A stretch of DNA of 64,000 bases, taken from contig NZ_CP117031.1 in NCBI RefSeq assembly GCF_028551255.1, forward strand, positions 247,112-311,111, given 5' to 3'. Positions within the stretch are counted from its first letter, which is position 1. Each line of letters begins with the position of its first letter. A program made the translations under genes and the position numbers. This DNA comes from Vibrio tubiashii (GTDB lineage Bacteria; Pseudomonadota; Gammaproteobacteria; Enterobacterales; Vibrionaceae). A model generated the notes under the pieces. It ran no database searches and had not been told where the DNA came from. It saw only the letters and a program-made list of their open reading frames with translations. Positions 37,726-46,895 of the stretch are shown here, in pieces.

Positions 37726-38001
37726 ATGTTATCTCTTTATACCGCTTATGATGTGCAGATGGAACTCAAAGAGTTTATCAAGTCTGCTCGGAAAAACGAT
37801 AAACTCAGTGTTCAGAAAATGGCTGACCTCTCTGGCGTGCCTTACGCGACGATCAGAAAGTTTGAGTCAACTGGCAACATCTCATTGCGCCAGTTCCTCA
37901 TGCTGTATGAGACTGTCGGTGACTTGAAAAAAGTAAAAGAACTGACAAAGTCGTCTAAGCCGGAATTTAAATCAATTGAGGATGTACTTCGCCATGCTTA
38001 A
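37726..38001 (+). CDS. hipB: HipB-type HTH antitoxin/repressor
   Basis: 91 aa, ATG preceded by AAGAGG. Residues 26-55 (LSVQKMADLSGVPYATIRKFESTGNISLRQFLMLYETVG) form an XRE/Cro helix-turn-helix. In HipBA modules the antitoxin binds the kinase HipA and represses their shared promoter. The gene overlaps hipA by 8 nt, the common arrangement. The array of palindromes upstream supports autoregulation. Confidence 0.85.
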   Translation: MLSLYTAYDVQMELKEFIKSARKNDKLSVQKMADLSGVPYATIRKFESTGNISLRQFLMLYETVGDLKKVKELTKSSKPEFKSIEDVLRHA

Positions 38002-39229
38002 GGCAGCCCTAACCGTAAAACGAACGCTTAGCACAGGTGAGAAGGTACTCGTTGGCAAGCTTGTTGAAAACAGTAAGCAAAGCTTCTTTCAATTTGATGA
38101 GGCGTATTTAAGCGGGCACTCCACCTCTCTGGCTCCGTTTAACTTAAAGCCAGATACAAGCCTGCAAGTTGCACCAAAAGAGCCGCATTACGGCATTCAT
38201 GGGGTGTTTGGGGACAGTCTCCCTGATGGTTGGGGCCTTTATCTTATGGATCGTGTATTTAGACAGAACGGTCATAACCCAAAGGAAGTGACAGCCTTAG
38301 AGCGTTTGGCTTACCTCGGTGACAGATGCATGGGGGCGTTGAGCTATGAGCCTGAATTGGACTTATTGGATGAGTCCAAGGAGTCGATTGATATCATTAC
38401 CCTTGGGCGAGCCGCAATTGAAGAATTTGAAGGCACAGAGTCTGCTTTGCTTGAGCATTTGATGAATACGGGTGGGTCGGGCGGCGCGAGACCCAAAATG
38501 AACGTCACGCGTCTAGCGAATGGGCAATATTCAACATTGGATGACGCACTGGGAACAAAGCTTATCGTAAAGCTGACATCTGAAAAATTTGACTTGAAGC
38601 ACTCTGAATCACTCGTCGAATATTGCTACATGCAGATGGCCCGCAATGTCGGCATAGAGGTTCCTGACTTCCATTTAATCGATGCGGGTCATGGACGGTT
38701 TTGGCTAGAGCAGGAGCGATTTGATTGCACAGAGCAGGGGGGGCGAATCCATATGATTTCTGCGTGTGGGTTGTTAGATGCGCCGTTTCGAGAGCCTTCT
38801 TTGGACTATGTGGATTTAGTTAAAGCTACGCGCATCATGTGTAGCATCACAGAGTCTCAGAAGCTCATTAAGCGCTGTATGTTTAACTACCTAACGGTTA
38901 ACCAAGATGATCACAGTAAGAACTTCAGTTTTCTGGCCAGTGACGCCGATAATTGGACGCTATCGCCGTTCTACGACATCGTTTACAGCCCCAACCCTTA
39001 CAAAGAGCATATGACGGCATTTGGCGGTAATGGTCGGACGCCAAAGAGCGCAATGGACCAGCTAGCCGCTCAGTCGGGGTTGTCTTCAAAGAAAGCGATC
39101 ATGGTGATGGCAGAGGAAATATTTGAAACAACACGCTCGTTTAGTCATGAGGCCAAACACCTAGGCTTGTCACCTAATCTAATCAAGGAGATTGATAAGG
39201 GTATGGTCGAAAAATTTAAGGCTCTGTAA
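37994..39229 (+). CDS. hipA: HipA-family serine/threonine kinase toxin
   Basis: 411 aa from the ATG at 37994, which gives the normal HipA N-terminus (MLKAALTVKRTLSTGEKVLVGKL); the ATG at 37982 is also possible. Gly-rich loop GGSGGARPKM, WLEQERFD segment, catalytic loop DDHSKN with Asp305 and metal-binding Asp328 in PFYDIV, 23 residues apart as in the E. coli kinase. E. coli HipA phosphorylates glutamyl-tRNA synthetase and causes persistence; the target here is inferred. All key residues are present, so it should be active. Confidence 0.88.
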   Translation: MLKAALTVKRTLSTGEKVLVGKLVENSKQSFFQFDEAYLSGHSTSLAPFNLKPDTSLQVAPKEPHYGIHGVFGDSLPDGWGLYLMDRVFRQNGHNPKEVTALERLAYLGDRCMGALSYEPELDLLDESKESIDIITLGRAAIEEFEGTESALLEHLMNTGGSGGARPKMNVTRLANGQYSTLDDALGTKLIVKLTSEKFDLKHSESLVEYCYMQMARNVGIEVPDFHLIDAGHGRFWLEQERFDCTEQGGRIHMISACGLLDAPFREPSLDYVDLVKATRIMCSITESQKLIKRCMFNYLTVNQDDHSKNFSFLASDADNWTLSPFYDIVYSPNPYKEHMTAFGGNGRTPKSAMDQLAAQSGLSSKKAIMVMAEEIFETTRSFSHEAKHLGLSPNLIKEIDKGMVEKFKAL

Positions 39230-39538
39230 GTATTGGATGAATCCAATTCGCCATGACTTTGTCGGCGATTTGAGGCTTACAGTAGCTGAGGTTATCCGAA
39301 TTGCCTCTACAACATGACGTTTGTGCTCCTTCGCGTGTCAACGTAATTACTCGGTGTTACATCTTGTCACTGAGCTTGCCATACTTTTTTATATCCCAAA
39401 TAAAATACCACCGTTTCAGAGGTGGCATTTTGGGGCTTTCAGGAAGAAGCGTGCGTTGTGATTTTAAGACCATCATTTGGCCTATGCAATATGTATGGTA
39501 CTGCGAATAGACACGCTGAAAGGACTATCTTGCCTGAT
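39230..39538. other. Intergenic stretch, 309 bp
   Basis: Between convergent hipA and the SDR gene. No terminator hairpin with U-tract, repeat or supported reading frame seen. Confidence 0.4.
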
Positions 39539-40159
39539 CTATTTATTAGAGATACCGACTACGTTATGAACATGAACAGATTGCTTTGCTTCAGATAAGA
39601 GAAAATTAGCCAATGCTGCTCGGGATATCGCTCTTCCTCCCTCAGGTAATGAACCTTCTGCTTGTCGGTAATCTATCGAGGCTTTGTCATTTAGAAAACC
39701 CACTCGTGCAATGGTCCATTCAAGGCCAGAAGATCGGATCGTCTCTTCCATAAGGTTTGCATTCCGAACATTATGCCTAGCAACAAAGCGCAAGATTCGA
39801 TCAAGCCATTTGTTTGTGGGAAAAAGCAACGCAGTAGAAGTTACTAAAAGTCGATTCACTCCGCAGTCCTGCATAGCGTCTACTATAGCTTTAGCAGACT
39901 CAGAGTAGACGGTACAGGCCGCTTTGGTGGGGAGTCGTGGCCCTAAGGTAGAAATAACGAAGTCATGTCCTACGATGATTTTTTTTAGATCATTTGAGTC
40001 ACAAACGTCTCCCACGTGAACACTTAGCTGCGAATGGGCGATATCGGCCAGTTTATCTTCGGAGCGAACTAACGCTGTGACTGAATCTCCAGCCAGCAAA
40101 GCACGATCAAGTATTTCCCGACCTGTTCTTCCATTCGCACCCAATAGTAGTATTTTCAT
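39539..40159 (-). CDS. NAD(P)-binding NmrA/SDR-like oxidoreductase
   Basis: 206 aa. Rossmann start MKILLLGANGRTGREIL with GxNGxTG at residues 8-14, then VISTLGP and LLVTSTALLF strands. The length and motifs fit atypical short-chain dehydrogenases (NmrA/BVR-B-like) that often lack the YxxxK pair, as here. It is 62 nt downstream of the TetR gene on the same strand and is probably co-transcribed with and controlled by it. Confidence 0.8.
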   Translation of the reverse strand: MKILLLGANGRTGREILDRALLAGDSVTALVRSEDKLADIAHSQLSVHVGDVCDSNDLKKIIVGHDFVISTLGPRLPTKAACTVYSESAKAIVDAMQDCGVNRLLVTSTALLFPTNKWLDRILRFVARHNVRNANLMEETIRSSGLEWTIARVGFLNDKASIDYRQAEGSLPEGGRAISRAALANFLLSEAKQSVHVHNVVGISNK

Positions 40160-40221
40160 ATAGTGAACTTATTGTTAGTTGTTAATCAATCTTTGATGTG
40201 GAACTGGCGATAAAGTGAGTT

Positions 40222-40872
40222 CTATGAGTGATTGAATCGCGCTTCAAACCCATCAAGAAGCATATCGAGTGTCGCCCCAAACTGATCGCCACAGCTTTGT
40301 TGACCAACATGGTGCTGTACGTGCTCAATAAAATAGGGAATCAACTCAGGCTCTTCAACAGATTCAAGAAAAGCAGAGGCAACGGACTGAGCATCTTTGG
40401 CTTTAACTGGGAACCCGACAGCGTGAAGTGTGAAGCCTTCAATATGAATGACGATGGCATGATAGGCATCACACGCTAGAGGCACTGAAAAGCCACCTTC
40501 TCTGAGCACCCTTAGGATCGACTCCATGAACATAAGTTTATTTGGCCCTAGCTTTTGCGTTGACCAGATACTATTCACCCACGCATGCTTCATCAAAATA
40601 TGGTGCGCTGCAATAGCAATGTCAGTGATAGCCTTCCTCCAGGGATCTCTAGGGTTTGGTTTAGGTATCTTAGCTGCAACCCACTCCACCATTTCATCGA
40701 GTAACTCTTCTTTGTTCGAAAAATAGTGATAGATAGACATCGGCCCTGTATTCAGTAGCTTTGCCAACTCACGCATGTTGAGACTGTCAATTCCGTGTTT
40801 GTCGGCATACTTCACCGCAACTTGAAGTATGCGCTTCTGAGAGAGTGAGTTTCTAATGTTTGTTTTTACCAA
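40222..40872 (-). CDS. TetR-family repressor
   Basis: 216 aa, apparently starting at a TTG at 40872 with AGGGGGA 6 nt upstream; no ATG fits the N-terminal helix. The helix-turn-helix lies at about residues 30-52 (LNMRELAKLLNTGPMSIYHYFSNKEELL), and the C-terminal half resembles the TetR_C ligand-binding class. Three evenly spaced palindromes immediately upstream suggest autoregulation and control of the downstream SDR gene. Ligand unknown. Confidence 0.85.
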   Translation of the reverse strand: MVKTNIRNSLSQKRILQVAVKYADKHGIDSLNMRELAKLLNTGPMSIYHYFSNKEELLDEMVEWVAAKIPKPNPRDPWRKAITDIAIAAHHILMKHAWVNSIWSTQKLGPNKLMFMESILRVLREGGFSVPLACDAYHAIVIHIEGFTLHAVGFPVKAKDAQSVASAFLESVEEPELIPYFIEHVQHHVGQQSCGDQFGATLDMLLDGFEARFNHS

Positions 40873-40889
40873 GTCGTCCCCCTAGAGTC

Positions 40890-40938
40890 GTACATTGTAC
40901 GTATATTAGTACGCTGTACTAGTTTACGTACAATGTAC
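40890..40938. promoter_or_regulatory. Triple TetR operator
   Basis: GTACATTGTAC (40890-40900), GTACGCTGTAC (40909-40919) and GTACAATGTAC (40928-40938): three copies of GTACNNTGTAC at exact 19-bp intervals, 18 bp before the TTG start of the tetR gene. Confidence 0.8.
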
Positions 40939-41140
40939 TAAAGTTTTCAAGAGATATTGTGAAATAAAGGTGATACTGAATAGTCTTACAAGAAAGAAAT
41001 TGAAGGGATATCGCTGGTTTTCTATATTTAGGGCAATGCGATAATTATCGAATTAAATTGAGGTTCTAACTCATTTCTGTCCGTCAACGCGTCAGTAGTT
41101 CTTGTCTGACATTCTGCCGGTATGGTCAACACGTTTGCGC

Positions 41141-41287
41141 CCCTTTGTCATTCAAGGGTGTTACATTCTCGTTGGTAATGGTATTGGAGAGTGTGGTGGA
41201 ACTGCGCTACATAACCCGCACTACGGCTTGAATGACGATATTTTGGGTACCGGTATGCGCTTAGTCGAACAGCAATTAGCTAAGTAA
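41141..41287 (+). pseudogene. C-terminal remnant of an M20-family amidohydrolase
   Basis: GCYILVGNGIGECGGTALHNPHYGLNDDILGTG.RLVEQQLAK matches the end of M20 peptidases/hippurate hydrolases (LIGNGDG..HNPxYDFNDxxLPxG). The last block is shortened internally and everything upstream of it is gone. The small ORF beginning at 41102 is therefore not a gene in its own right. Confidence 0.6.
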
Positions 41288-41554
41288 TCACAACTGGGGA
41301 AAAGCATCGACAAAACCTCTGATATGTCGGTGCCACAATGTTTGTGAGTTTCGTTAGTTCCGGAGCTGCCTTCGTGAACAGATATACTTAAGCATTGTTG
41401 TTGAACTAACTATGGTTCCAGTGGATTTGAACTGTGCTATCAAACATTACCGATTTTCCATATTTTAGTAATTCACTGCTAGTTAATCTTCAAACTCACG
41501 TAAATGGTTTTTGCCCCATTCTAAGCTGGATAATCTTTGTTTATTATCAGTTTT

Positions 41555-42439
41555 TCATTCCTGCCATTTAGCAAAGTGGTCGAGTAAAAAGTCGATCGCT
41601 AGCCGTGCTCTCAATGGTAAAAAATGCCGGTTTTGGTAAACAATCCAACTGCTGTTTCCACTTCCCCAATAGGTTTCCAGAATTGGCACTAAGCGTCCTG
41701 ATGAAATTGCATCGTTAAAGCTGCTTTTCGGTAGGTACGCCACGCCTAACCCTTCTTCACACGCTTGTACAACGGAATAGGCATTATTGCTCTTCCATCT
41801 GCCTTGTACTTTCACACCATCTAATGGTTTACCTTCTTTTTGAAATTGCCAAACATCTTTATTGGCAACAATGCAACTGTGACGCTTTAGCTGCTCGGGG
41901 TGCGCTGGCAACCCATAATGATCAATGTAACTTTGACTAGCCGCCGCGGCCATTGGCCTGTCTACTAACTTTCTCGCCACCAGCCCCGAATCGCTCAGTC
42001 GTCCATAACGAATAGCGAAATCAAAACCATCTTCAATAAAATTAACCATACTGGTATTGAAGTTGATTTCTATCGTTAAATTGGGGTGTTGTTTGGCAAA
42101 CTGCATCAACGCTGGGGCCACGTAGTTTTCAGAAAACGCGCCAGCTGCGCTCACTCTTAGCGTGCCACTCAATTGCGTTTGTTGTGTCGTAAGTTGCTCG
42201 TTGGCTTGCTGCAACCCAATGACTAGCTCCTTACACTGCTGGTAATACGCTTGCCCTGATTCCGTTAAGCTCACCATTCTTGTCGAACGCGCTAACAAGG
42301 CGACGCCTAATCGCTCCTCTAACCTTGTCACTTGCCGGCTAACGTGGCTCGTACTGCAACCTAACTGTTTTGCTGCTGCTGAAAACCCTCCGCTCTCTGC
42401 AACCGAAACAAACTCGTTGATGCCTTCAAAACTCTCCAT
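41555..42439 (-). CDS. LysR-family transcriptional regulator
   Basis: Start at 42439 (MESFEGINEFVSVAESGGFSAAAKQL) with AAAGGTGAG upstream; 294 aa. The winged HTH (GFSAAAKQLGCSTSHVSRQVTRLEERLGVALLARSTR) is followed by a periplasmic-binding-like effector domain with FNTSMVNFIEDGFDFAIRYG, typical of the DmlR/CrgA branch. Divergent from the DJ-1/PfpI gene, which it most likely controls; the intergenic region is about 117 bp. Confidence 0.92.
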   Translation of the reverse strand: MESFEGINEFVSVAESGGFSAAAKQLGCSTSHVSRQVTRLEERLGVALLARSTRMVSLTESGQAYYQQCKELVIGLQQANEQLTTQQTQLSGTLRVSAAGAFSENYVAPALMQFAKQHPNLTIEINFNTSMVNFIEDGFDFAIRYGRLSDSGLVARKLVDRPMAAAASQSYIDHYGLPAHPEQLKRHSCIVANKDVWQFQKEGKPLDGVKVQGRWKSNNAYSVVQACEEGLGVAYLPKSSFNDAISSGRLVPILETYWGSGNSSWIVYQNRHFLPLRARLAIDFLLDHFAKWQE

Positions 42440-42556
42440 GCTCACCTTTGCTATATAGCAATAATGTTTTCTCAATTTAGTGGATTATCACTCATTTGTT
42501 TGGTTATTAATATAAAGGTGTTCAACAAATACACATAAGCCATAAAGGAAATCATC

Positions 42557-43228
42557 ATGAAGAAAGTACTCATTATTGTGACTAACCATGCGACGCTAGG
42601 CGAAACGGATCAAGCCAACGGTACTTACGCACCGGAGCTTACTCATGCACTTAGCGAGCTACTGGGGGCAGGCTTTGATTACGACATAGCTTCAATCAAA
42701 GGCGGCCAAGCTCCGCTATATGGAACGGATATCGAAGGTGACGCAGTCAATGCAAAAGTCTTAGCGGATGACGATTTCCAAAACCGTATCAACAACACAA
42801 TTCCAGTGTCACAGGTCAACGGTGACAGCTATGACGCTATCTTCTACCCAGGTGGCTTTGGTCTTCTTTCTGACTTGGCGAGCAACGAAGACTTTGCAAA
42901 AATTTCGGCTAAGCATTATGAGGATGGCGGCATTGTAGCGGCCGTGTGCCATGGTCCAGGTGCTCTGCTGCCAGTTACGCTGAGCAATGGCGAAAAGCTA
43001 CTTGCGTCTAAGTCAGTGACAGGTTTCACGCGCGAAGAAGAGATCGATTTTGGCACTATTAATGACATTCCTTTCCTATTGGAAGAGTCTTTGGCACGCG
43101 GTGCGGCGCGTTATTCTAAAGTGCAGCCTTGGCAAGAACTTGTGATTGTCGATGATCGAGTTGTCACAGGTCAGAACCCAACCAGTGCGTACGGCGTCGG
43201 TAAAGCGATTGTGGATCTATTGGCCTAA
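42557..43228 (+). CDS. DJ-1/PfpI family protein (type 1 glutamine amidotransferase-like)
   Basis: 223 aa. The nucleophile elbow AAVCHGPGALL places Cys131 next to His132, with Glu27 (APEL) as the usual partner; FYPGGFGLLSDL precedes it. This is the Hsp31-like class implicated in glyoxalase-III or deglycase activity and carbonyl stress. Ribosome site AAAGGA. Paired with the divergent LysR gene, a common arrangement. Confidence 0.88.
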   Translation: MKKVLIIVTNHATLGETDQANGTYAPELTHALSELLGAGFDYDIASIKGGQAPLYGTDIEGDAVNAKVLADDDFQNRINNTIPVSQVNGDSYDAIFYPGGFGLLSDLASNEDFAKISAKHYEDGGIVAAVCHGPGALLPVTLSNGEKLLASKSVTGFTREEEIDFGTINDIPFLLEESLARGAARYSKVQPWQELVIVDDRVVTGQNPTSAYGVGKAIVDLLA

Positions 43229-43367
43229 CCAAATTTATCCGATTGAGTTGATAACTTTGCGTTCCCGTTATTAGGCGACATCTTGCAACTTAGTTTCCCT
43301 ACATGTGGAATAACTTATTGATTCTCAGTTGAGAAAATATGAAAAGGCAGCAACATTGAAGGATGAA

Positions 43368-43403
43368 AGACGACAATTTGTCGTCTAATCAGCGTTAGCT
43401 GAT
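43368..43403. repeat. Two adjacent perfect hairpins
   Basis: AGACGACA/TGTCGTCT with a 3-nt loop (43368-43386) directly followed by ATCAGC/GCTGAT with a 4-nt loop (43388-43403), just before the truncated ORF at 43413. No U-tract, so not a standard terminator. Confidence 0.55.
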
Positions 43404-43412
43404 GAGAGTAAT

Positions 43413-43619
43413 ATGTTAGTTCGCAATTTGAAAGTCGATGATTTTGAAGACTTCGTTGGTAAAATGAGCGTGTCAGTTTTTCACACAACTACTCTAGAGA
43501 ATTATAAATCTATACTGTCTTCTGGTGGGCTGCTCGCCAATTTAGATGGCTCACGAAGTTCGGTGTTTGGAAATTCAAACGGTTTCTTTCGTTTACGATC
43601 TTACGTGTCGTTTTTCTAA
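43413..43619 (+). pseudogene. Truncated gene fragment (HTTxLENYxSIL type)
   Basis: 68 codons. VFHTTTLENYKSILSSGGLLANLDGSRSSVFGNSNGFFRLRSYVSFF looks like the N-terminal part of a longer conserved hypothetical protein, stopping abruptly after VSFF where such proteins would continue. It overlaps the end of an open frame on the opposite strand, so a deletion junction probably lies near 43615. Confidence 0.45.
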
Positions 43620-43865
43620 ATCGCCACGATGGTATTGCATCAGGGGAGCAGTTGGCATTTCAGACAGAGCATGAACGAGCTTCTGAATAATTTGATAAGC
43701 AGCAAGATGCGCCTGCCAGACCGACATCGCATAGAAAAAGTAGCGTGCACAGACTGCGATGGTCATAAGGGCTAAGTTGAAATACAGACTTAGGGTTCTC
43801 TGGCCATTGCGCAATGCGACGTATAAGCTAATCCAAGCGGTGAGTTCTGCGAACACGCACAGCAC
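43593..43865 (-). pseudogene. Possible fragment of a membrane protein
   Basis: About 90 codons with two hydrophobic helices (CVFAELTAWISLYVAL and LYFNLALMTIAVCARYFFYAM). There is no proper start or ribosome site; the frame is open further upstream but begins after a stop near 43940, where an ATG (MSVTQVLISLFKR) sits in another frame. A frameshifted remnant is the simplest reading. Confidence 0.3.
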
Positions 43866-44146
43866 TAATACTGGTATAAGTGATGTGCTTTTCTTGCCTT
43901 TTAAATAATGAAATGAGTACTTGAGTGACGCTCATCTTGTCCGTTAGATGCATAGATGACTTATTAATGGGAGGCATTCTCATTTAAGCATTATGTTAAC
44001 AATAGCAATATCGGGAAATAAAAAGCGAATATCGGGAAACGTTTTGCGGTGGTGGCACTAGAAATTGAGCAGGAGAATAGAGCGAATCTGACATTAAAAA
44101 CGAACACTCCACCAGTGGCGATGAAGTGCTCGAATACAACCATAGA

Positions 44147-44644
44147 TTACAGAAGTTTTTTCAACGCCGCGTCCGCACAAGCCACATCCAGATGACCACC
44201 TGGTGCGCCCCCAACGCCCACGGCCCCAATCATCGCTTTGTTTAATTCCACAGGTACACCGCCAGCCAGGAACAGTAGGTTTTCATTCATATACTGCAAA
44301 GGCTGTAGGATTGGTTTCTCAGCGATTGTCTTCATTAAGTTGCCTGATGGTTGCTTCATACTTGTCACGGTAAATGCTTTCTTACGTGAGCTGTCTAGAG
44401 TATGGATACCCGCGCCATCAGCACGTAGCTGAGCTACAACGTTACCCGATAGATCAACGACAGTTGCAGACACTTTGTAGCCCTCTGCGCTGCATTGATT
44501 GACAGCCTCTTGTGCCAACTTAAAAGCAAACTGAGACGAAATTTGTGTCACTGAAACGGTCTTGTTATCCGCAGCTGAAGTGTTGAACGATAACGCTGCG
44601 AAACCGAGCGTTGCGGCGATTGATGCGATTTTGATTGTTTTCAT
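44147..44644 (-). CDS. Periplasmic GlcG/HbpS-family haem-binding protein
   Basis: 165 aa with a signal peptide of about 25 residues (ending NTSAA). AFKLAQEAVNQCSAEGYKVSATVVDLSGNVVAQLRADGAG, SSRKKAFTV and GAVGVGGAPGGHLDVACADAAL are the GlcG/HbpS (DUF336) signatures. Streptomyces HbpS binds haem and partners the SenS sensor kinase. Here the gene is divergent from a two-component system, so a similar sensory partnership is plausible (inference). Confidence 0.85.
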   Translation of the reverse strand: MKTIKIASIAATLGFAALSFNTSAADNKTVSVTQISSQFAFKLAQEAVNQCSAEGYKVSATVVDLSGNVVAQLRADGAGIHTLDSSRKKAFTVTSMKQPSGNLMKTIAEKPILQPLQYMNENLLFLAGGVPVELNKAMIGAVGVGGAPGGHLDVACADAALKKLL

Positions 44645-44653
44645 GTTTTACTC

Positions 44654-44741
44654 CGTTAAGACATCATGTAGTTGATGGAGACCATCTTAACGAATGCTCA
44701 ATTACACAAGGCTTTCCCAAACATTACAAAGCTGTAATGTT
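44654..44741. promoter_or_regulatory. Inverted repeats between hbpS-like gene and two-component operon
   Basis: AACATTACA/TGTAATGTT with a 4-nt spacer at 44720-44741, and CGTTAAGA (44654-44661) with its complement TCTTAACG (44685-44692). These are candidate response-regulator sites in the divergent promoter region. Confidence 0.55.
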
Positions 44742-44811
44742 GGTTATATTCAGGCAAGGATGTTGATAGAGTATATTTCGAGCGCAGTACAAATAGAGCG
44801 ATGGACAATAG

Positions 44812-45486
44812 ATGAAACTACTTTTGATCGAAGATGATATGCATATCGCTAAGTTTTTGGTGAATGGATTCCAGCAAGAAGCGATGACTGTCACGCATGC
44901 AACCAATGGTATCGATGGGCTGCATGAGGCACAAACAGCAGACTTCGATGTGGTCATTCTCGATATCATGCTGCCGCTCAAGGATGGATTTGAAGTATTG
45001 ACCGAACTCAGAGGACAAGGCCATACCGTGCCCGTTATCATTCTGAGCGCCAAACACTCCGTTGAAGAGCGAGTGAAAGGGTTGGAATCGGGGGCCGACG
45101 ACTATCTGGTTAAGCCCTTTGCCTTTCCTGAGCTCCTCGCGCGTTGTCATACCTTGACTCGTCGTGGTAAACCAGCAGCAACACAATTATTAGCGCTCAG
45201 CTACGGCCCTTTAACTCTCGACCTACTCAAGCACACTTTAGAGCGGGATGGGCAGTCGATTGCTATTAATCAACGTGAGTTCATGCTGATGAAACTTCTG
45301 CTTGAGAATAAAGAAACTGTCATATCCAAAACCGCCATACTAGAGCATGTTTGGGGCCATCATTTTGATCCTCAAACCAACGTCGTTGATGTTCTGGTAT
45401 GCCGACTAAGAAGTAAGGTAGACAAGGGCTTTGCGAGCCCTCTTATCCACACGTTGAGAGGAGTGGGCTATGTCCTCAAGTCATAA
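44812..45486 (+). CDS. OmpR-family response regulator
   Basis: 224 aa. Receiver domain with acidic pocket IEDD, phospho-acceptor Asp51 (VILDIMLP), Ser79 and Lys101 (LVKPF); winged-helix DNA-binding domain in the C-terminal half (INQREFMLMKLLLENKETVISKTAILEHVWGH..RLRSKVDKGF..IHTLRGVGYVLKS). Of the QseB/PmrA/CopR type. Overlaps the kinase gene by 17 nt. Confidence 0.93.
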   Translation: MKLLLIEDDMHIAKFLVNGFQQEAMTVTHATNGIDGLHEAQTADFDVVILDIMLPLKDGFEVLTELRGQGHTVPVIILSAKHSVEERVKGLESGADDYLVKPFAFPELLARCHTLTRRGKPAATQLLALSYGPLTLDLLKHTLERDGQSIAINQREFMLMKLLLENKETVISKTAILEHVWGHHFDPQTNVVDVLVCRLRSKVDKGFASPLIHTLRGVGYVLKS

Positions 45487-46861
45487 TGTAAAGCAAGCGT
45501 TAAATAGAGCGCAAACCAACCTTTTGATGCGCTTCATGGCGATACTGTTGCTCTGCTTTATGGTGGTTGAAATCGCTGTCAGCGCGCTGTTCTTTCTCGA
45601 TTTGTATCGGGTCGAAAAAAAGCTTCTTAATTCAATGGCGACTGAATATCAGAGAATTTTAACCTACGATTCGGCGCAACGTTTACACCATGTTCTAGAA
45701 GCGAACCCACAACGTTTACTCAGTAACAATATTGCTGCCTACATGGTTAAAAACACTGAGCTGGAAAGCCTTGAATTTGTCGCTGGCCGAACAGGCATTT
45801 CAACAGAACGACCGTTTTCTCACTATGTAATTGATGATAAGTTTTGGATAGAGGCGTTTTTTGTGAACCCTTATATGACACGCCAAATATCCGGTGAAGA
45901 TTACTCATTCTGGCTCGTGTTAGATAACCAGTCTCGCTACTTTGTCGCTGTTAACCAATCCGCTATTACCTTTGCAGCACTAATTGTCCTGATTATTGTG
46001 ACGACTCTATTCACACGTAAAGTCATTGTTGACGCAATGTCTCCCTTGGTGACGCTTGGTTCGCTCTTAGACAAACTCAAGCACGGCAAGTTGGACATCC
46101 CAGAGCTTCCCGAAAAGTCTCCGCAAGGCTTGGATGTGATCAATACGAGCGTCCACAACACTGTAGCCAGACTGCAGCACGTTACGACAACGTTAAACAC
46201 GACTGTTGATGCTATTGCTCATGATGTTCGCACGCCTTTGTCACGTATCACACTCGCTGCCCAATCGGCGTTAATGAACGATGATGACCCACAAGCAATG
46301 AGTGATGCGCTTTCTGACTGCGCCGAACAAGCTATGCTCGCAAGCAATATGCTGACCACACTGATGAAGCTCAATGATGAAATCCTTGGAAAGCAACTGC
46401 CCAATTATGCACCGACCAATCTGTCAGAAGTGATTCATAATGTCGTTAGCTGGTATGAAGATGTAGCCGAAGAAAAGGAGATTGCCCTAGAGGCTATAGT
46501 GAGTGATGAGCTCAACATAGTGTCAGACCCAGATAAACTTATCCAAGTGCTGGTCAACTTAGTCGACAATGCCATTAAGTACACCAATCCAAAAGGCAAG
46601 GTAACCATCCAAGCAGAGCAAAGTCTGAATGGGGAAGCGGTGATCCAAGTGACCGATACGGGTATCGGTATCGAACCCAAATATCATGATCTGGTGTTTG
46701 AGCGTTTGTATCGAGTTGATAGCAGCCGCAGTAACATTAGTGGCTATGGACTTGGCCTTTCGTTCGCCGCAGCTATCGTCGATAACATCGGAGGAGCGAT
46801 TCGTTTAAGATCAGAGCTTGGTGTCGGCTCAACCTTTATCATTACGCTCAGATTTCACTAG
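45470..46861 (+). CDS. Sensor histidine kinase
   Basis: 463 aa with AGGAG 7 nt before the ATG. Membrane helices at about residues 20-45 and 163-182 bracket a ~115-residue periplasmic sensor without recognised fold. HAMP region, then H-box IAHDVRTPLSR with His251, N-box VDNAIKYTNPKG, DTGIGIEP and GYGLGLSFAAAI. Full-length and intact. Cognate regulator is the gene it overlaps; the divergent HbpS-like protein may be its periplasmic accessory. Confidence 0.93.
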   Translation: MSSSHNVKQALNRAQTNLLMRFMAILLLCFMVVEIAVSALFFLDLYRVEKKLLNSMATEYQRILTYDSAQRLHHVLEANPQRLLSNNIAAYMVKNTELESLEFVAGRTGISTERPFSHYVIDDKFWIEAFFVNPYMTRQISGEDYSFWLVLDNQSRYFVAVNQSAITFAALIVLIIVTTLFTRKVIVDAMSPLVTLGSLLDKLKHGKLDIPELPEKSPQGLDVINTSVHNTVARLQHVTTTLNTTVDAIAHDVRTPLSRITLAAQSALMNDDDPQAMSDALSDCAEQAMLASNMLTTLMKLNDEILGKQLPNYAPTNLSEVIHNVVSWYEDVAEEKEIALEAIVSDELNIVSDPDKLIQVLVNLVDNAIKYTNPKGKVTIQAEQSLNGEAVIQVTDTGIGIEPKYHDLVFERLYRVDSSRSNISGYGLGLSFAAAIVDNIGGAIRLRSELGVGSTFIITLRFH

Positions 46862-46895
46862 ATATCTAGATTTATGGTCGCCCCTGTATTTACCA

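Noticed and set aside
41102..41287. Small ORF as an independent gene
   Set aside because: Its second half is the C-terminus of M20 amidohydrolases and the first half has no ribosome site; it is a remnant.
43386..43404. ATCAGC/GCTGAT hairpin with GTTAGC considered as an integron attC core
   Set aside because: It does not fit the GTTRRRY core and no second core or integrase is present.
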